Below are positions 38,193 through 46,028 of a DNA stretch of 47,132 nt, in pieces. This stretch comes from Azospirillum agricola. GTDB taxonomy: Bacteria > Pseudomonadota > Alphaproteobacteria > Azospirillales > Azospirillaceae. The position numbers and the translations under genes were made by a program. Position 1 is the stretch's first letter; each line of letters opens with the position of its first letter. The notes under the pieces are model-generated. The model did not search any database. It was not told the DNA's origin and was given only the letters and a program-made list of their open reading frames with translations. Location: NCBI RefSeq assembly GCF_017876095.1, contig NZ_JAGINM010000038.1:1-47132 (forward strand), in the 5' to 3' direction.

Positions 38193-38458
38193 GCGCGCTA
38201 CTCCAGTTCGGGGGGCCAGCCAACCCGGCCCCGCCCTCTCCACGCTCGCCCGGGTCGCCCGCTTCCGCAAGCAGGAAAAATCCAGCAAGATATTGAAATT
38301 GTTGACAAACAGGACGCATCGCGGGGTTGAAGCCCGCATGGCGTATGGGCTTGTCAACGGATTTGTTCGGTTCAAGAAAAGTGAAAGGCCGCCCTGGCAA
38401 ACGCCGTTCACGGGCGGTGGGCTGGACGCGGCGTCCGCATAGTTCTAGTTTTGTTCCC

Positions 38459-38941
38459 ATGAGCCGCGCCGCCACCGTCCTCTTGCTGCCGACGCTCCGC
38501 CTCCGCGATCTGCTCCGCCCGGTGGTCGAGGCGGAGATCGCCTGCTGCCTCTGCCGCCACCGCGGGCCGCTGGACGCCGTCGACCTGCTGTGCCGGACCG
38601 GCCGGCACGAGCGGCTGACCAAGGCGGTCAAGGACACGCCGTGCCCGCGCTGCGGCGCGCAGGACGCCCTGGACTGGTGCACCCGCCCGCAGCTCCTGCG
38701 CTACGCCGCCCGCGTCAGCGCTCTGGTCGGCGCGCGCGGCCCGCTCGGCGGGACCTGCGGGGCCTGCCGGCGGCGCTGGGCGGTCGATGTCCTCGATGCC
38801 GTCGAGCGCCTCGGGCCGGACGTGACGCTGCGCGAGCTGGCCGAGCGGTTGGTGTGCCCGGCCTGCGGCCAGCGGGGCTGGGCGCGGCTCGCCCTGGCCG
38901 GCCGGGTTGACGCCGCTGGCCAGGGCGGGGAGGATGGCCGC
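38459..38941 (+). CDS. Zinc-ribbon protein, in frame with the SRAP gene
   Basis: About 161 residues carry four CxxC-type pairs (CCLCRHRG, CPRCGAQD, CGACRRRW, CPACGQRG), so two zinc sites, in a helical Arg-rich background. No stop separates it from the SRAP gene: the frame runs on to 39622, giving a possible 387-residue fusion. The start at 38459 has a poor ribosome site. Function unknown; zinc-ribbon proteins of this kind may bind nucleic acid. Confidence 0.6.
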
Positions 38942-39622
38942 ATGTGCGGACGCTACTCCATCCACTCCGGCGGCGAGCTGCTGGCCAGCCGCTTTGGCAT
39001 CACCCACCCGCTGCCCGGCGACCTGACGCCGCGGTGGAACGCCGCGCCGACCCAGCAGTTGCCGGTCGTACGCCGGCACCCCGACGGGGGTCGCGCGCTG
39101 GGGCTGTTGCGCTGGGGCTTGGTGCCGCGCTGGGCAAAGGACCTGTCGATCGGCGCGCGGATGATCAACGCCCGGGCGGAAACCGTGGGAACGAGCAACG
39201 CCTTCGCCCCGGCCTTCGCGAAGCGGCGGTGCCTGGTGCCGCTCGATTCCTTCTTCGAGTGGCGGAAGGAGGGGAAGACGAAACAGCCGATCGCCTTCGC
39301 CACCACGGAGAACGGCCCATCCGCTTTCGCCGGCCTGTGGGAAGGCTGGCAGGACACCACCGGCGCCTGGGTCCACACCTACACCATCATCACCACCACG
39401 CCCAACGATCTGGTGGCGCCGGTGCATGACCGCATGCCGGTGATCCTGCCGACGGAGGCCTGGGCGACGTGGCTGGGCGAGGAGCCGGCCGGGCCGGCGG
39501 ACCTACAGGCGCTGCTCGTCGCCTACCCCGCCGACCGCATGCGCGCCTGGACGGTCGACCGTGCGGTCGGGAACGTCGCCAACGACCGGCCGGAGCTGGT
39601 GGCCCCGATTTCCCCTGCCTGA
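38942..39622 (+). CDS. yedK: SOS response-associated peptidase (SRAP/HMCES/YedK family)
   Basis: The 226-residue protein begins MCGRYSIH at 38942 behind GGAGG. Family residues are present: Cys2 that must become the N-terminal nucleophile, RWNAAPTQ (Asn), MINARAET, CLVPLDSFFEW (Glu) and VHDRMPVIL (His). SRAP proteins form a thiazolidine DNA-protein crosslink to abasic sites in single-stranded DNA and shield them. The reading frame upstream is open without a stop, but only initiation at 38942 can give the active N-terminus. Confidence 0.9.
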   Translation: MCGRYSIHSGGELLASRFGITHPLPGDLTPRWNAAPTQQLPVVRRHPDGGRALGLLRWGLVPRWAKDLSIGARMINARAETVGTSNAFAPAFAKRRCLVPLDSFFEWRKEGKTKQPIAFATTENGPSAFAGLWEGWQDTTGAWVHTYTIITTTPNDLVAPVHDRMPVILPTEAWATWLGEEPAGPADLQALLVAYPADRMRAWTVDRAVGNVANDRPELVAPISPA

Positions 39623-39632
39623 GAGAGAAAAT

Positions 39633-39926
39633 GTGGCTGAAGGACGCTATCGCAGTCGCGCCGAACTGTACGGCAACCACGGCGGCGGACCGGACTTTTG
39701 GGGCGTGCGGGGCTATCCCACGCCGGAAGACGAGTTCCCGACGCGGGTGTATCGGGTCTGGGCTTACGGGCCGGAGCAGGCACACCAGGTGATCCAGGCC
39801 AGCGGACAGGCGGACGGCGTCCACCTTGGCGAGCCGCACTGCCTATCACAAGGTGGCGGCAGCACGAACAAAGTGCCGCATCTGGACTATGCCGGGCCGT
39901 GGCCGTGGCCCGGCAAAAAGACCTGA
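39633..39926 (+). CDS. Hypothetical protein downstream of SRAP
   Basis: A GTG start at 39633, 10 bp after the SRAP stop, gives 97 residues: AELYGNHGGGPDFWGVRGY, RVYRVWAYGPEQAHQVIQ and LDYAGPWPWPGKKT. The Trp/Pro/Gly-rich sequence is not repetitive, and GAGAGAG precedes the start. No family recognised. Confidence 0.5.
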   Translation: MAEGRYRSRAELYGNHGGGPDFWGVRGYPTPEDEFPTRVYRVWAYGPEQAHQVIQASGQADGVHLGEPHCLSQGGGSTNKVPHLDYAGPWPWPGKKT

Positions 39927-39998
39927 CGCGCCGACCGCGAAATCGTTTCGCACCATCCCCACCGATCCTCTCATTCCTCTGACGCCTGGACCACGCCG

Positions 39999-40880
39999 TT
40001 GACGCTTCGCCGCACCGCCACCGCCCTCGTGGTCATCCTCCCCGCCTTGGTCCCGTTGGCTGCCGGCGCCGGTGAGCGGATCCGCATCGCCACCGAGGGC
40101 GCCTACGCCCCGTGGAACGCCACCGACCCGTCGGGCGCGCTGGTCGGCTTCGAGGTCGACCTGGCCCGGGAACTGTGCCGGCGCATGGAGGCCGAGTGCG
40201 AGATCGTCGCCCAGGACTGGGACGGCCTCCTCCCGGGCCTGCTACAGCGCCGGTACGACGCCGTCATGGCCGGCATGGCGATCACCGCCGCCCGGCTGGA
40301 GCGGGTGGACTTCGCCGGGCCCTACGCGAGCGAGCCGACGGCCTTCGCCACGATGCGGGGGGCCAGCCTACAGGCCCTGCGGCTTCCCGCCGATCGGCTC
40401 GACCTCGATGCCGCCGGCGCCGAGACCGCGCCGGCCCTGCTGGCCCTGCGCGCCGCATTGGCCGGCCGGACCGTCGGCGTCCAGGTGTCGACCGCCCAGG
40501 CCGCCCTCCTCGAGCGCCATGTTCCCGGGGTGACGGTCCGCGGCTACGGCAAGCTGGACGAGGCGGCGCTCGACCTCGCCGCCGGCCGGGTCGATGCCCT
40601 GGCCGGCACCCGCTCGGCGATCGGCGCGCTCGATCGCGGGGACGGCGCCGGCGGGCTGGCCTTGCTCGGCCCCGACATCGTCGGCGGGGTACTGGGGCGC
40701 GGTGTCGGCGTCGCCGTGCGCAAGGGCGACGCCGGGTTGCGGGCCCGCCTCGACCGCGCCATCGCCGGGGCCGCGGCCGCCGGCGTGACGGCCAGGCTGG
40801 CCATGACCTGGTTCGGCTTCGACGCATCGGTCCGCCCCGCCGGCGCCGGGCCGGACGCCGCTGCCACAAGGGGGGAATGA
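39999..40880 (+). CDS. Periplasmic amino-acid-binding protein (SBP family 3)
   Basis: The 293-residue protein starts with TTG at 39999 and has a signal peptide (RRTATALVVILPALVPLAAGAG). Family 3 segments follow: RIRIATEGAYAPWNATDPSG, LVGFEVDLARELCRRM, WDGLLPGLLQRRYDAVMAGM, VDFAGPYASEPTAF and GRTVGVQVSTAQA, as in Lys/Arg/ornithine or opine binding proteins. No permease or ATPase gene is nearby. The stop overlaps the start of a membrane protein gene. Confidence 0.85.
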   Translation: MTLRRTATALVVILPALVPLAAGAGERIRIATEGAYAPWNATDPSGALVGFEVDLARELCRRMEAECEIVAQDWDGLLPGLLQRRYDAVMAGMAITAARLERVDFAGPYASEPTAFATMRGASLQALRLPADRLDLDAAGAETAPALLALRAALAGRTVGVQVSTAQAALLERHVPGVTVRGYGKLDEAALDLAAGRVDALAGTRSAIGALDRGDGAGGLALLGPDIVGGVLGRGVGVAVRKGDAGLRARLDRAIAGAAAAGVTARLAMTWFGFDASVRPAGAGPDAAATRGE

Positions 40881-41164
40881 TGAGCCGGAGCCGCTTCCAC
40901 GACCGGGCATGGCGCGCCGAGGCGGCGGCCTTCCTGGTCCGCCTCGCGCGGGTGCGAATCCGCAACGCCGTCCTCTACGTCGGCGCGGCGGCGCTGCTGG
41001 TGATCCTGCTGGCCAGCCTGCCGGTGCTGGCCGTTCTGGCGGCCGCCCGCCTCGATGTCGCCCACGGGGTGTCGCGGCTGCAGGATCAGCTCCGCGCCAT
41101 GCGCGACCGCCTTCAGGCGGAGGGTGACGAACTGGACCGGCAGCACAGACGGCTGTTTGCCTGA
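40880..41164 (+). CDS. Membrane-anchored coiled-coil protein coupled to the binding protein
   Basis: The 94-residue protein starts MSRSRFHDRAWR at 40880 (ATG at 40877 also in frame). It has a basic N-terminus, one transmembrane helix (about 30-55, NAVLYVGAAALLVILLASLP) and a C-terminal coiled coil (VSRLQDQLRAMRDRLQAEGDELDRQHRR). It overlaps the binding protein stop, so the two are coupled. It could anchor or respond to the binding protein. Partner function is inferred. Confidence 0.65.
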   Translation: MSRSRFHDRAWRAEAAAFLVRLARVRIRNAVLYVGAAALLVILLASLPVLAVLAAARLDVAHGVSRLQDQLRAMRDRLQAEGDELDRQHRRLFA

Positions 41165-41256
41165 CCGCAGGCTGGCGGGCTCAGCCCCGCCAGACCATCT
41201 CCCTCGGTGCCGCCAGCAACGTGTCGACGCGCTCCAGGCACAGATTCGGGAGCAGC

Positions 41257-41985
41257 TCAATCAACTTGCATCGCCCCCCCATCGTCGACGTCGTCAGCGG
41301 GCGGGGCCAGCTTGGAGAGCAAGGCCTGAACGTCGTCGTTGAACCGCTGCTCGCTGGTGGCCGGCTGCCGTTGCGAGGGATCGACCCAGCGGCCGTTCTC
41401 GTAGAGATCGAACACGGACAGAAGAACCTGATGGAGCCGTGTGATCAGATCGAGAACGTCGCCCACGTTCGTTTTGGCGAACAGCGCGGCCTGCTGATCA
41501 AGGGCGTTGACATCGCGGTGCGCCATGACCTGGTTGCGGATGGCGTTGTATTGTCCGGCCTCATACACCTTGCGGCATTGCTTGACGGCACTCTTCAAGG
41601 CCCTGAAATGGGCGGCCGTGGCATCCTCTTTGCCGACCATCCAGTCGTCAAGGTACGCGGGACGCTGCCCGCCGTTGTCGCGCACTTTCCGCTGCTCGAG
41701 AGCGTTCCGGCTGAAATCCGGCAGCGCCTTCTCACAATCCTTGAGGAAGCGCGACAGGGAGAGCGCGTCGGAATCCGTGTCGAACAACCGGCCCAGGGCG
41801 ATGAAGAAGGTCAGCTGGAGGGAGTGGAGGACGATGTTCCACGTCAGAGCGTTCCCCTGCAGCCCGCGTTGAAGCCGCCGGTCGGACGCCGCCAGCTCGT
41901 TGATGGCCTTCCACGCGTAAAAGCTGGACGACATCGCCTGCACTTCCGCTTCGATATGCTTTTGAAGATCGCGGACATCGGTCAT
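41257..41985 (-). CDS. HEPN-domain protein, AbiU2-like
   Basis: The 242-residue protein starts MTDVRDLQKHIEAEV at 41985. It is mostly helical (SFYAWKAINELAASD, TWNIVLHSLQLTFFIALGRLFD). The HEPN catalytic-type motif is in YNAIRNQVMAHRDVNAL (about 150-165), giving R-x5-H, as in HEPN ribonucleases. The LGRLFDTDSDALSLSRFLKDC segment fits the AbiU2-like branch. A single-gene abortive-infection RNase is the likely role, protecting the lysogen against other phages; the active site has not been shown to work. Confidence 0.72.
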   Translation of the reverse strand: MTDVRDLQKHIEAEVQAMSSSFYAWKAINELAASDRRLQRGLQGNALTWNIVLHSLQLTFFIALGRLFDTDSDALSLSRFLKDCEKALPDFSRNALEQRKVRDNGGQRPAYLDDWMVGKEDATAAHFRALKSAVKQCRKVYEAGQYNAIRNQVMAHRDVNALDQQAALFAKTNVGDVLDLITRLHQVLLSVFDLYENGRWVDPSQRQPATSEQRFNDDVQALLSKLAPPADDVDDGGAMQVD

Positions 41986-42467
41986 GGGATCGCACCTGCT
42001 TGGGCTTGGCTGGAAGCCGAGCATAGGCGGCCGCTGCGGGCGTGACACGCAAATGATCGACGGTGCGGTCCGCGACCGGCGTCGGTCGGCCCTTCGGCAC
42101 CGTCCCGCTGTGGCGAACGGGGCGCGAACGGTCCCTTGGAGAGGGACCGTTGATTGCCAAAAGCGCTTTGAAACGCATCACTTTTTTGGAAAGTGTCCGC
42201 GTTACCGTCGGCGCATCAATCGCGCCGGAAGTGGCAGAACGGCGACGCTGCGGCGGCGCCTTCCGCCGCTGGCCATGAGCTGGGCGCCGGGCGGCGCGGG
42301 CGGTGGGCGACGCGCGACCGGCGGTGACATCACCACGAAATCCGTTACGGACCGGCCACGAGGGCGTGCAGAGCGCCCCCGCAAATATGCAGACATGGGA
42401 GGCCAATCGGCGCGGGGCAGCCAGTTCCGCGCCGATTGCTTTTTCCTCGCAAGCCAAGAGGCCTTCC
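41986..42467. other. Gap between divergent HEPN and GNAT-like genes, with hairpins
   Basis: No gene is well supported in these 482 bases. It holds a 9-bp perfect stem (ACGGTCCCT/AGGGACCGT, 42128-42150) and a strong terminator-like stem-loop at 42405-42444. The region upstream of the HEPN gene should carry its promoter. Confidence 0.4.
42405..42444 (+). terminator. Terminator upstream of the GNAT-like gene
   Basis: AATCGGCGCGG and CCGCGCCGATT form an 11-bp stem with an 11-nt loop, followed by GCTTTTT. It lies about 24 bp before the start at 42468. It may end an upstream RNA or act as an attenuator of the GNAT-like gene. Confidence 0.75.
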
Positions 42468-43190
42468 ATGACATCGGTTTCTATTTCCACCGCCATCGAG
42501 ACCCTGCCGCACCTCCCCAAGCTGCCGCCGGAGATCGCCGCCGCCGCCGCCGCGCTGACCGCGCGGCTGGAGACCAAGGGCGTCCGCGTCTTTCTCAGCG
42601 ACGACTGGTCGGAGCTCGAGGCGCTCAACGCCCGCCACGCCAACAGCTGGTTTCCCCTTCTCCCGCACCCGAAGTCGGCGCGGACGATGTGGGTCGGTGT
42701 GGCCGACGACGCCGGCGACGTCATCGGCAGCTACGGCGGCGTGCTGATCGACTGCGGCGAGCGGAGCTTGGGCGAGAAGCTCGGCGACCTCACCGTGTTC
42801 CACGACGCCGGCAACGCGCCGTCCGAGGAATGGTGCTTCTGCGCCTCCGACGCGGCGTTCGACACCCAGGGCCGGGTGAGCTGGATGACCGCAGGGTGGG
42901 TCGCCCCGGCCTGGCGCGGCCGCGGTCTGTTCCACCCACTGGGACACTTGCTGCGGCTGACGAGCTGGGCCGCGTGGGACGTGCACTGGTTCGCCGGCGT
43001 CGTGGAGGAAGAGACCGTCCCGGTGTGGAACGCTCCCGGCGCCGGCAAGCGCCGGCTGGAAACGCGGCCGACCATTCTCTACCAGCAGGCGGGGGTGCCG
43101 CGCTGCCCGCTCCACCTCTGCCGTTTCAGCCGGCCGGCGGTGACGCTGGACGCCGGCGCGATCCTCAGCCGGCTGCGCCAAGCGGCCTAG
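42468..43190 (+). CDS. GNAT-like acyltransferase-type protein
   Basis: The 240-residue protein starts MTSVSISTAIETLPH at 42468 behind AGAGG. The central DVIGSYGGVLIDC, WVAPAWRGRGLFHPLGHL (acetyl-CoA pyrophosphate-loop-like R-G-R-G) and HWFAGVVEEETVPVWNAPG fit a GNAT fold. The C-terminus has two Cys (CPLHLCRFSR). Substrate unknown; phage GNAT proteins may modify DNA bases or host proteins. It converges on the 43187 gene with a 4-bp overlap. Confidence 0.6.
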   Translation: MTSVSISTAIETLPHLPKLPPEIAAAAAALTARLETKGVRVFLSDDWSELEALNARHANSWFPLLPHPKSARTMWVGVADDAGDVIGSYGGVLIDCGERSLGEKLGDLTVFHDAGNAPSEEWCFCASDAAFDTQGRVSWMTAGWVAPAWRGRGLFHPLGHLLRLTSWAAWDVHWFAGVVEEETVPVWNAPGAGKRRLETRPTILYQQAGVPRCPLHLCRFSRPAVTLDAGAILSRLRQAA

Positions 43191-43759
43191 AGAAGCTCCA
43201 GCGCTGACAGGACTGCGCGCCGGCCGTCCGGCAGGCGCCAGCCCACGAGCATGTGCGTGTAGCTCAACGGCGTGTCCATCACATCGGTGACAAACACGCG
43301 GTTGTAGACGGGCTGGCCAGCGTCGATCGCCTCGCGGTATTGCGCGTCGACGCCGTTGACCAGCCCGTCGCTCGGCGCGGTGTCCGGCTTGCCAAGGTTT
43401 GCACGGGCCCAGTCATCGCCCAGGCAGGTCCGGGTCGGCACGCCGATGTACCGGAAGAGCAGCGGACCGTCGGCGGTCTCGGACGAGAGGTAGAGGCAGC
43501 GGGTCAGCAGGTTGCTGGCCTGCAGATAGTGGAACACCGCCGGGCCGAGGGTCTGCTGGCGCCGGCACTCCTCGGCGATCGCCAGCTGCCAATCGGCAGC
43601 AAAGCGCAGGGGCTGGCGGTTGATTTCGACCAGGCCCGGTTCCGGCGGTCCCGGATCTGGCAGATCGCCACGGCGCGTGATGATGGCCGGAAAGCGCAGC
43701 CGCGGCCGCGGCACGGTCAGAAGGCCGCCGGTCGCAGGCAGCACCAAGGCGATGCTCAT
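43187..43759 (-). CDS. Hypothetical protein, possible PAS-like sensor domain
   Basis: The 190-residue protein starts MSIALVLPATGG at 43759. The FRYIGVPTRTCLGDDWARA, YREAIDAGQPVYNRVFVTDV and YTHMLVGWRLPDGRRAVLSALELL segments resemble the beta-sheet half of a PAS-like fold. This is weak pattern evidence. It overlaps the upstream gene as ATGA, so the two are a coupled pair. Confidence 0.5.
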   Translation of the reverse strand: MSIALVLPATGGLLTVPRPRLRFPAIITRRGDLPDPGPPEPGLVEINRQPLRFAADWQLAIAEECRRQQTLGPAVFHYLQASNLLTRCLYLSSETADGPLLFRYIGVPTRTCLGDDWARANLGKPDTAPSDGLVNGVDAQYREAIDAGQPVYNRVFVTDVMDTPLSYTHMLVGWRLPDGRRAVLSALELL

Positions 43760-44544
43760 GCGTTGCCGCCGATGAGCCGCATCATCGTGCTGTAGACGCG
43801 CTGGACCGTCAGCGCCGACAGGCCGGTGTCCCGGCTTGCGTCTTCGATCAGGGCGGGCGGCGGCGTGATCGGCGCCATGACATGGCCCGCTGCGGTGAAC
43901 AGAGCGTCTACCTCGGCCGCCTTGCGCACGCCCTCGGCCGCGACGAGGCCCGCCGCCAAGCGCTCGACGGCGGCCAGCGTGGTCGCCAGCAGGCGGAATT
44001 CGGGACTCTCCGGGGTCGCCGTGTCGGCCAGCACGCGCACCAGCACGCGCAGTTTCACCAAGGCGCCAACCAGCCCCTGCGCCGGCGCATCGGCCACCGC
44101 TAGCAGCGCGGACCACAGCGCGTCCGCGTCGGCCTGGCTGGCGCCGGTGCCGCGCTCGACCTGCGCCAGCAGGGCCAGCCACTCCCGCTCGAGCAGCAGG
44201 AGTTCCCGATCGGCCGCCGTTGGCCGCACCGCGGTGGAGCGCCCCGCACGCACCAAGTCGGCAAGCAGGTCGCGGACGGAATCCAGAACGGCAATCCGCC
44301 AGATCCGGCCACAGCCCTCCGCTTCCAGCGCCGCCGCCTCGACATCGAGGACACGGGCGGCGTCGTCCAGCGTTCGCACGGGGAGTAGGGCCAGCGTGGT
44401 TTCGCAGGCCGCGACCAGGTCGGCGGTGGGCGCGCCCAGGCACAGATCCGAGATCAGCCGGTCGAGCGCGAGACCCAAGGGCGTCCTGCCCACCGACAAC
44501 GGTCCGCACCCCCCTGTGCCCGCACCAGAATCACACCCATCCAT
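43756..44544 (-). CDS. Hypothetical helical protein coupled to the PAS-like gene
   Basis: The 262-residue protein starts MDGCDSGAGTGG at 44544. It is almost all helix and rich in Ala/Leu (DRLISDLCLGAPTADLVAACE, LLLLEREWLALLAQVERGTG, RLLATTLAAVERLAAGLVAA). The C-terminus LSALTVQRVYSTMMRLIGG resembles a DNA-binding-type helix pair. No family recognised. It may form a complex with the downstream 190-residue protein. Confidence 0.55.
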   Translation of the reverse strand: MDGCDSGAGTGGCGPLSVGRTPLGLALDRLISDLCLGAPTADLVAACETTLALLPVRTLDDAARVLDVEAAALEAEGCGRIWRIAVLDSVRDLLADLVRAGRSTAVRPTAADRELLLLEREWLALLAQVERGTGASQADADALWSALLAVADAPAQGLVGALVKLRVLVRVLADTATPESPEFRLLATTLAAVERLAAGLVAAEGVRKAAEVDALFTAAGHVMAPITPPPALIEDASRDTGLSALTVQRVYSTMMRLIGGNA

Positions 44545-44680
44545 GCCCAATCGCCTTTTACGAGATCTGCATATCCCGGTATGAGGGTGCCGGGAAGCTA
44601 GTTGTTCAACTTTACAGATTGAGCCTCCCCTTGTCTCGCACAACGGCACGAATCATTAATTTTGCAAGTGCAACCATTTT

Positions 44681-44710
44681 GGGTGGGCGGAGCCCGCGCC
44701 CCGCCCACGG
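44681..44710 (-). terminator. Stem-loop after the lysis genes
   Basis: GTGGGCGG and CCGCCCAC pair around a 10-nt loop, about 30 bp beyond the Rz1 stop on the minus strand. The trailing bases (CCCAAAATGG) lack a U-tract, so termination strength is unclear. A TTGCA-AG-TGCAA palindrome is just beyond (44662-44673). Confidence 0.5.
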
Positions 44711-44737
44711 CCACCGGCCGGCGTCAGTCGAAGCTGA

Positions 44738-44947
44738 TCAGCGCCCGCGCCCCCGCCAGCCGCACAGCCGCGCCCCCGTCGCGTTGTGCGCGAGCAGCTG
44801 CTCGGCGGTGCCGTCGGTCAGCGCGTCGGCCCGGCTGATGTAGACCGGCCGGAACGCCGCGCAGGCCCCCTCAGTCCCGGGCCCAGCGGTCGCGCAGCCG
44901 GTCAGCAGCACCAGGGCCAGCCCGGCGCAGATCATCCTCAACGTCAT
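44738..44947 (-). CDS. Rz1-like outer-membrane spanin lipoprotein
   Basis: The 69-residue protein has a signal peptide ending in the lipobox LTGC (Cys at about residue 18: MICAGLALVLLTGCATAG), then a short periplasmic part. It starts inside the Rz-like gene in another frame (overlap 44871-44947), the typical Rz/Rz1 layout. Together with the inner-membrane spanin it fuses the two membranes at lysis. Confidence 0.75.
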   Translation of the reverse strand: MTLRMICAGLALVLLTGCATAGPGTEGACAAFRPVYISRADALTDGTAEQLLAHNATGARLCGWRGRGR

Positions 44948-45113
44948 GTCGAACCTCCGCGGCGCGCAGCGCCTCCCGGGTGGATTCCGCCGCCGCCTGC
45001 TCGCGGCCGGCCCGGCGCTGGGACGCGCCGAAGGTGGCGATCGCCACCAGCATCACGCCGGCGGCGATCAGGGTGGGGCCGATCCGGGCCCACAGCGTGG
45101 CCAGCACGCCCAT
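44871..45113 (-). CDS. Rz-like inner-membrane spanin
   Basis: The 80-residue protein starts MGVLATLWARIGPTL at 45113, overlapping the lysozyme stop. It has one N-terminal transmembrane helix (PTLIAAGVMLVAIATFGA) followed by a charged coiled-coil periplasmic domain (REQAAAESTREALRAAEVRHDVEDDLRR). It overlaps the Rz1-like gene. This is the i-spanin layout. Confidence 0.75.
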   Translation of the reverse strand: MGVLATLWARIGPTLIAAGVMLVAIATFGASQRRAGREQAAAESTREALRAAEVRHDVEDDLRRAGPGAADRLRDRWARD

Positions 45114-45874
45114 CACGCTGCCTGGCGCTGGTCGGCCCGCTGGCGGATCAGCAGCGCGACCACCGCCACCGCCAGCACCGCCGCCACGCCCCAGCCCAGC
45201 ACGCCGTGCGGCAGGACCTCGAGCAGGCCGCGGGCGGCGGCGGACACCTCGCGCGCCTGGTCGAGCGCCACCGCGACGCCGCCAAGGCCCAGCGTGCCCA
45301 GCCCCGCCAAGCCGGACGCCGACCGCGTCACCGGCCGCGCCGCCGGCGCCGGCTCGGCCGACCGGGTGGCCGCATGCACCTCGCCGGCGAGGAACAGCGC
45401 CGCCTCGGCCGCGCGCCGCTTGACCAGGCCGGACATCACCTTGCCGTCGCCGCGCGTCCATTTGCTGAACTCGGCCGCCGCGCCGGCGTAGTCGCCGGCG
45501 TTGAGCTTGACCAGCATCGTCGACGGCTTGCCGGTGCGCAGGGTGACGAACCCGTCCTTGCCGGTGTCCTTGCCCCGGGCCTTCCGCCCGGGCCCGACGT
45601 TGAAGACGAACGAGATCAGCGCGCCGCGCTGGTCGTCAGTCAGCGAGACGGTGACGACGCGATCCACGATCGCGGCGGCGGCCTCGAGGTCGGCGCGCAG
45701 CAGCTCCTCGGCGTCGGCCTTGGTAATCTTCAAGCCGCGGTGGACGTCGGCGCCGGTGTGGCCGTAGCCGATCGTCCACGGGTCGGCCTTGGTGGCGGCG
45801 TCCGGGTAGGCGGTGAGGCGCAGGCCCTCGGCCTGCATGACCAGGTCGATGGCGGTTTGCGGAATGGCACGCAT
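45113..45874 (-). CDS. GH24 lysozyme with C-terminal transmembrane anchor
   Basis: The 253-residue endolysin starts MRAIPQTAIDLV at 45874. The muramidase domain (residues 1-150) has QAEGLRLTAYPD (catalytic Glu), TIGYGHTG and SFVFNVG, then KRRAAEAALFL. After an Ala/Pro linker, the last about 60 residues contain a hydrophobic helix (VLGWGVAAVLAVAVVALLI) and a charged tail. It lies between the tail fibre and the spanins. No separate holin gene is next to it. Confidence 0.9.
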   Translation of the reverse strand: MRAIPQTAIDLVMQAEGLRLTAYPDAATKADPWTIGYGHTGADVHRGLKITKADAEELLRADLEAAAAIVDRVVTVSLTDDQRGALISFVFNVGPGRKARGKDTGKDGFVTLRTGKPSTMLVKLNAGDYAGAAAEFSKWTRGDGKVMSGLVKRRAAEAALFLAGEVHAATRSAEPAPAARPVTRSASGLAGLGTLGLGGVAVALDQAREVSAAARGLLEVLPHGVLGWGVAAVLAVAVVALLIRQRADQRQAA

Positions 45875-45973
45875 GGGAGTGGCTCCTGTGATCGTGGGGA
45901 CAAGCGGGAGAAGGGGCAGACGACGAGCACTGCGGCCGGTGCCCCGACCGGTCGCCCGTACTTTTTGCGGGCA

Positions 45974-45999
45974 CGAAAAAGGCCGCTCACTGCGGCCGG
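45974..45999 (-). terminator. Rho-independent terminator between tail fibre and lysozyme
   Basis: On the minus strand GGCCGC and GCGGCC pair around AGTGA and are followed by TTTTTCGTG. It sits between the tail fibre stop (46029) and the lysozyme start (45874), separating tail and lysis transcripts. Confidence 0.82.
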
Positions 46000-46028
46000 G
46001 TCGGTCAGGTTGGAATGTTGTCGCGGGG

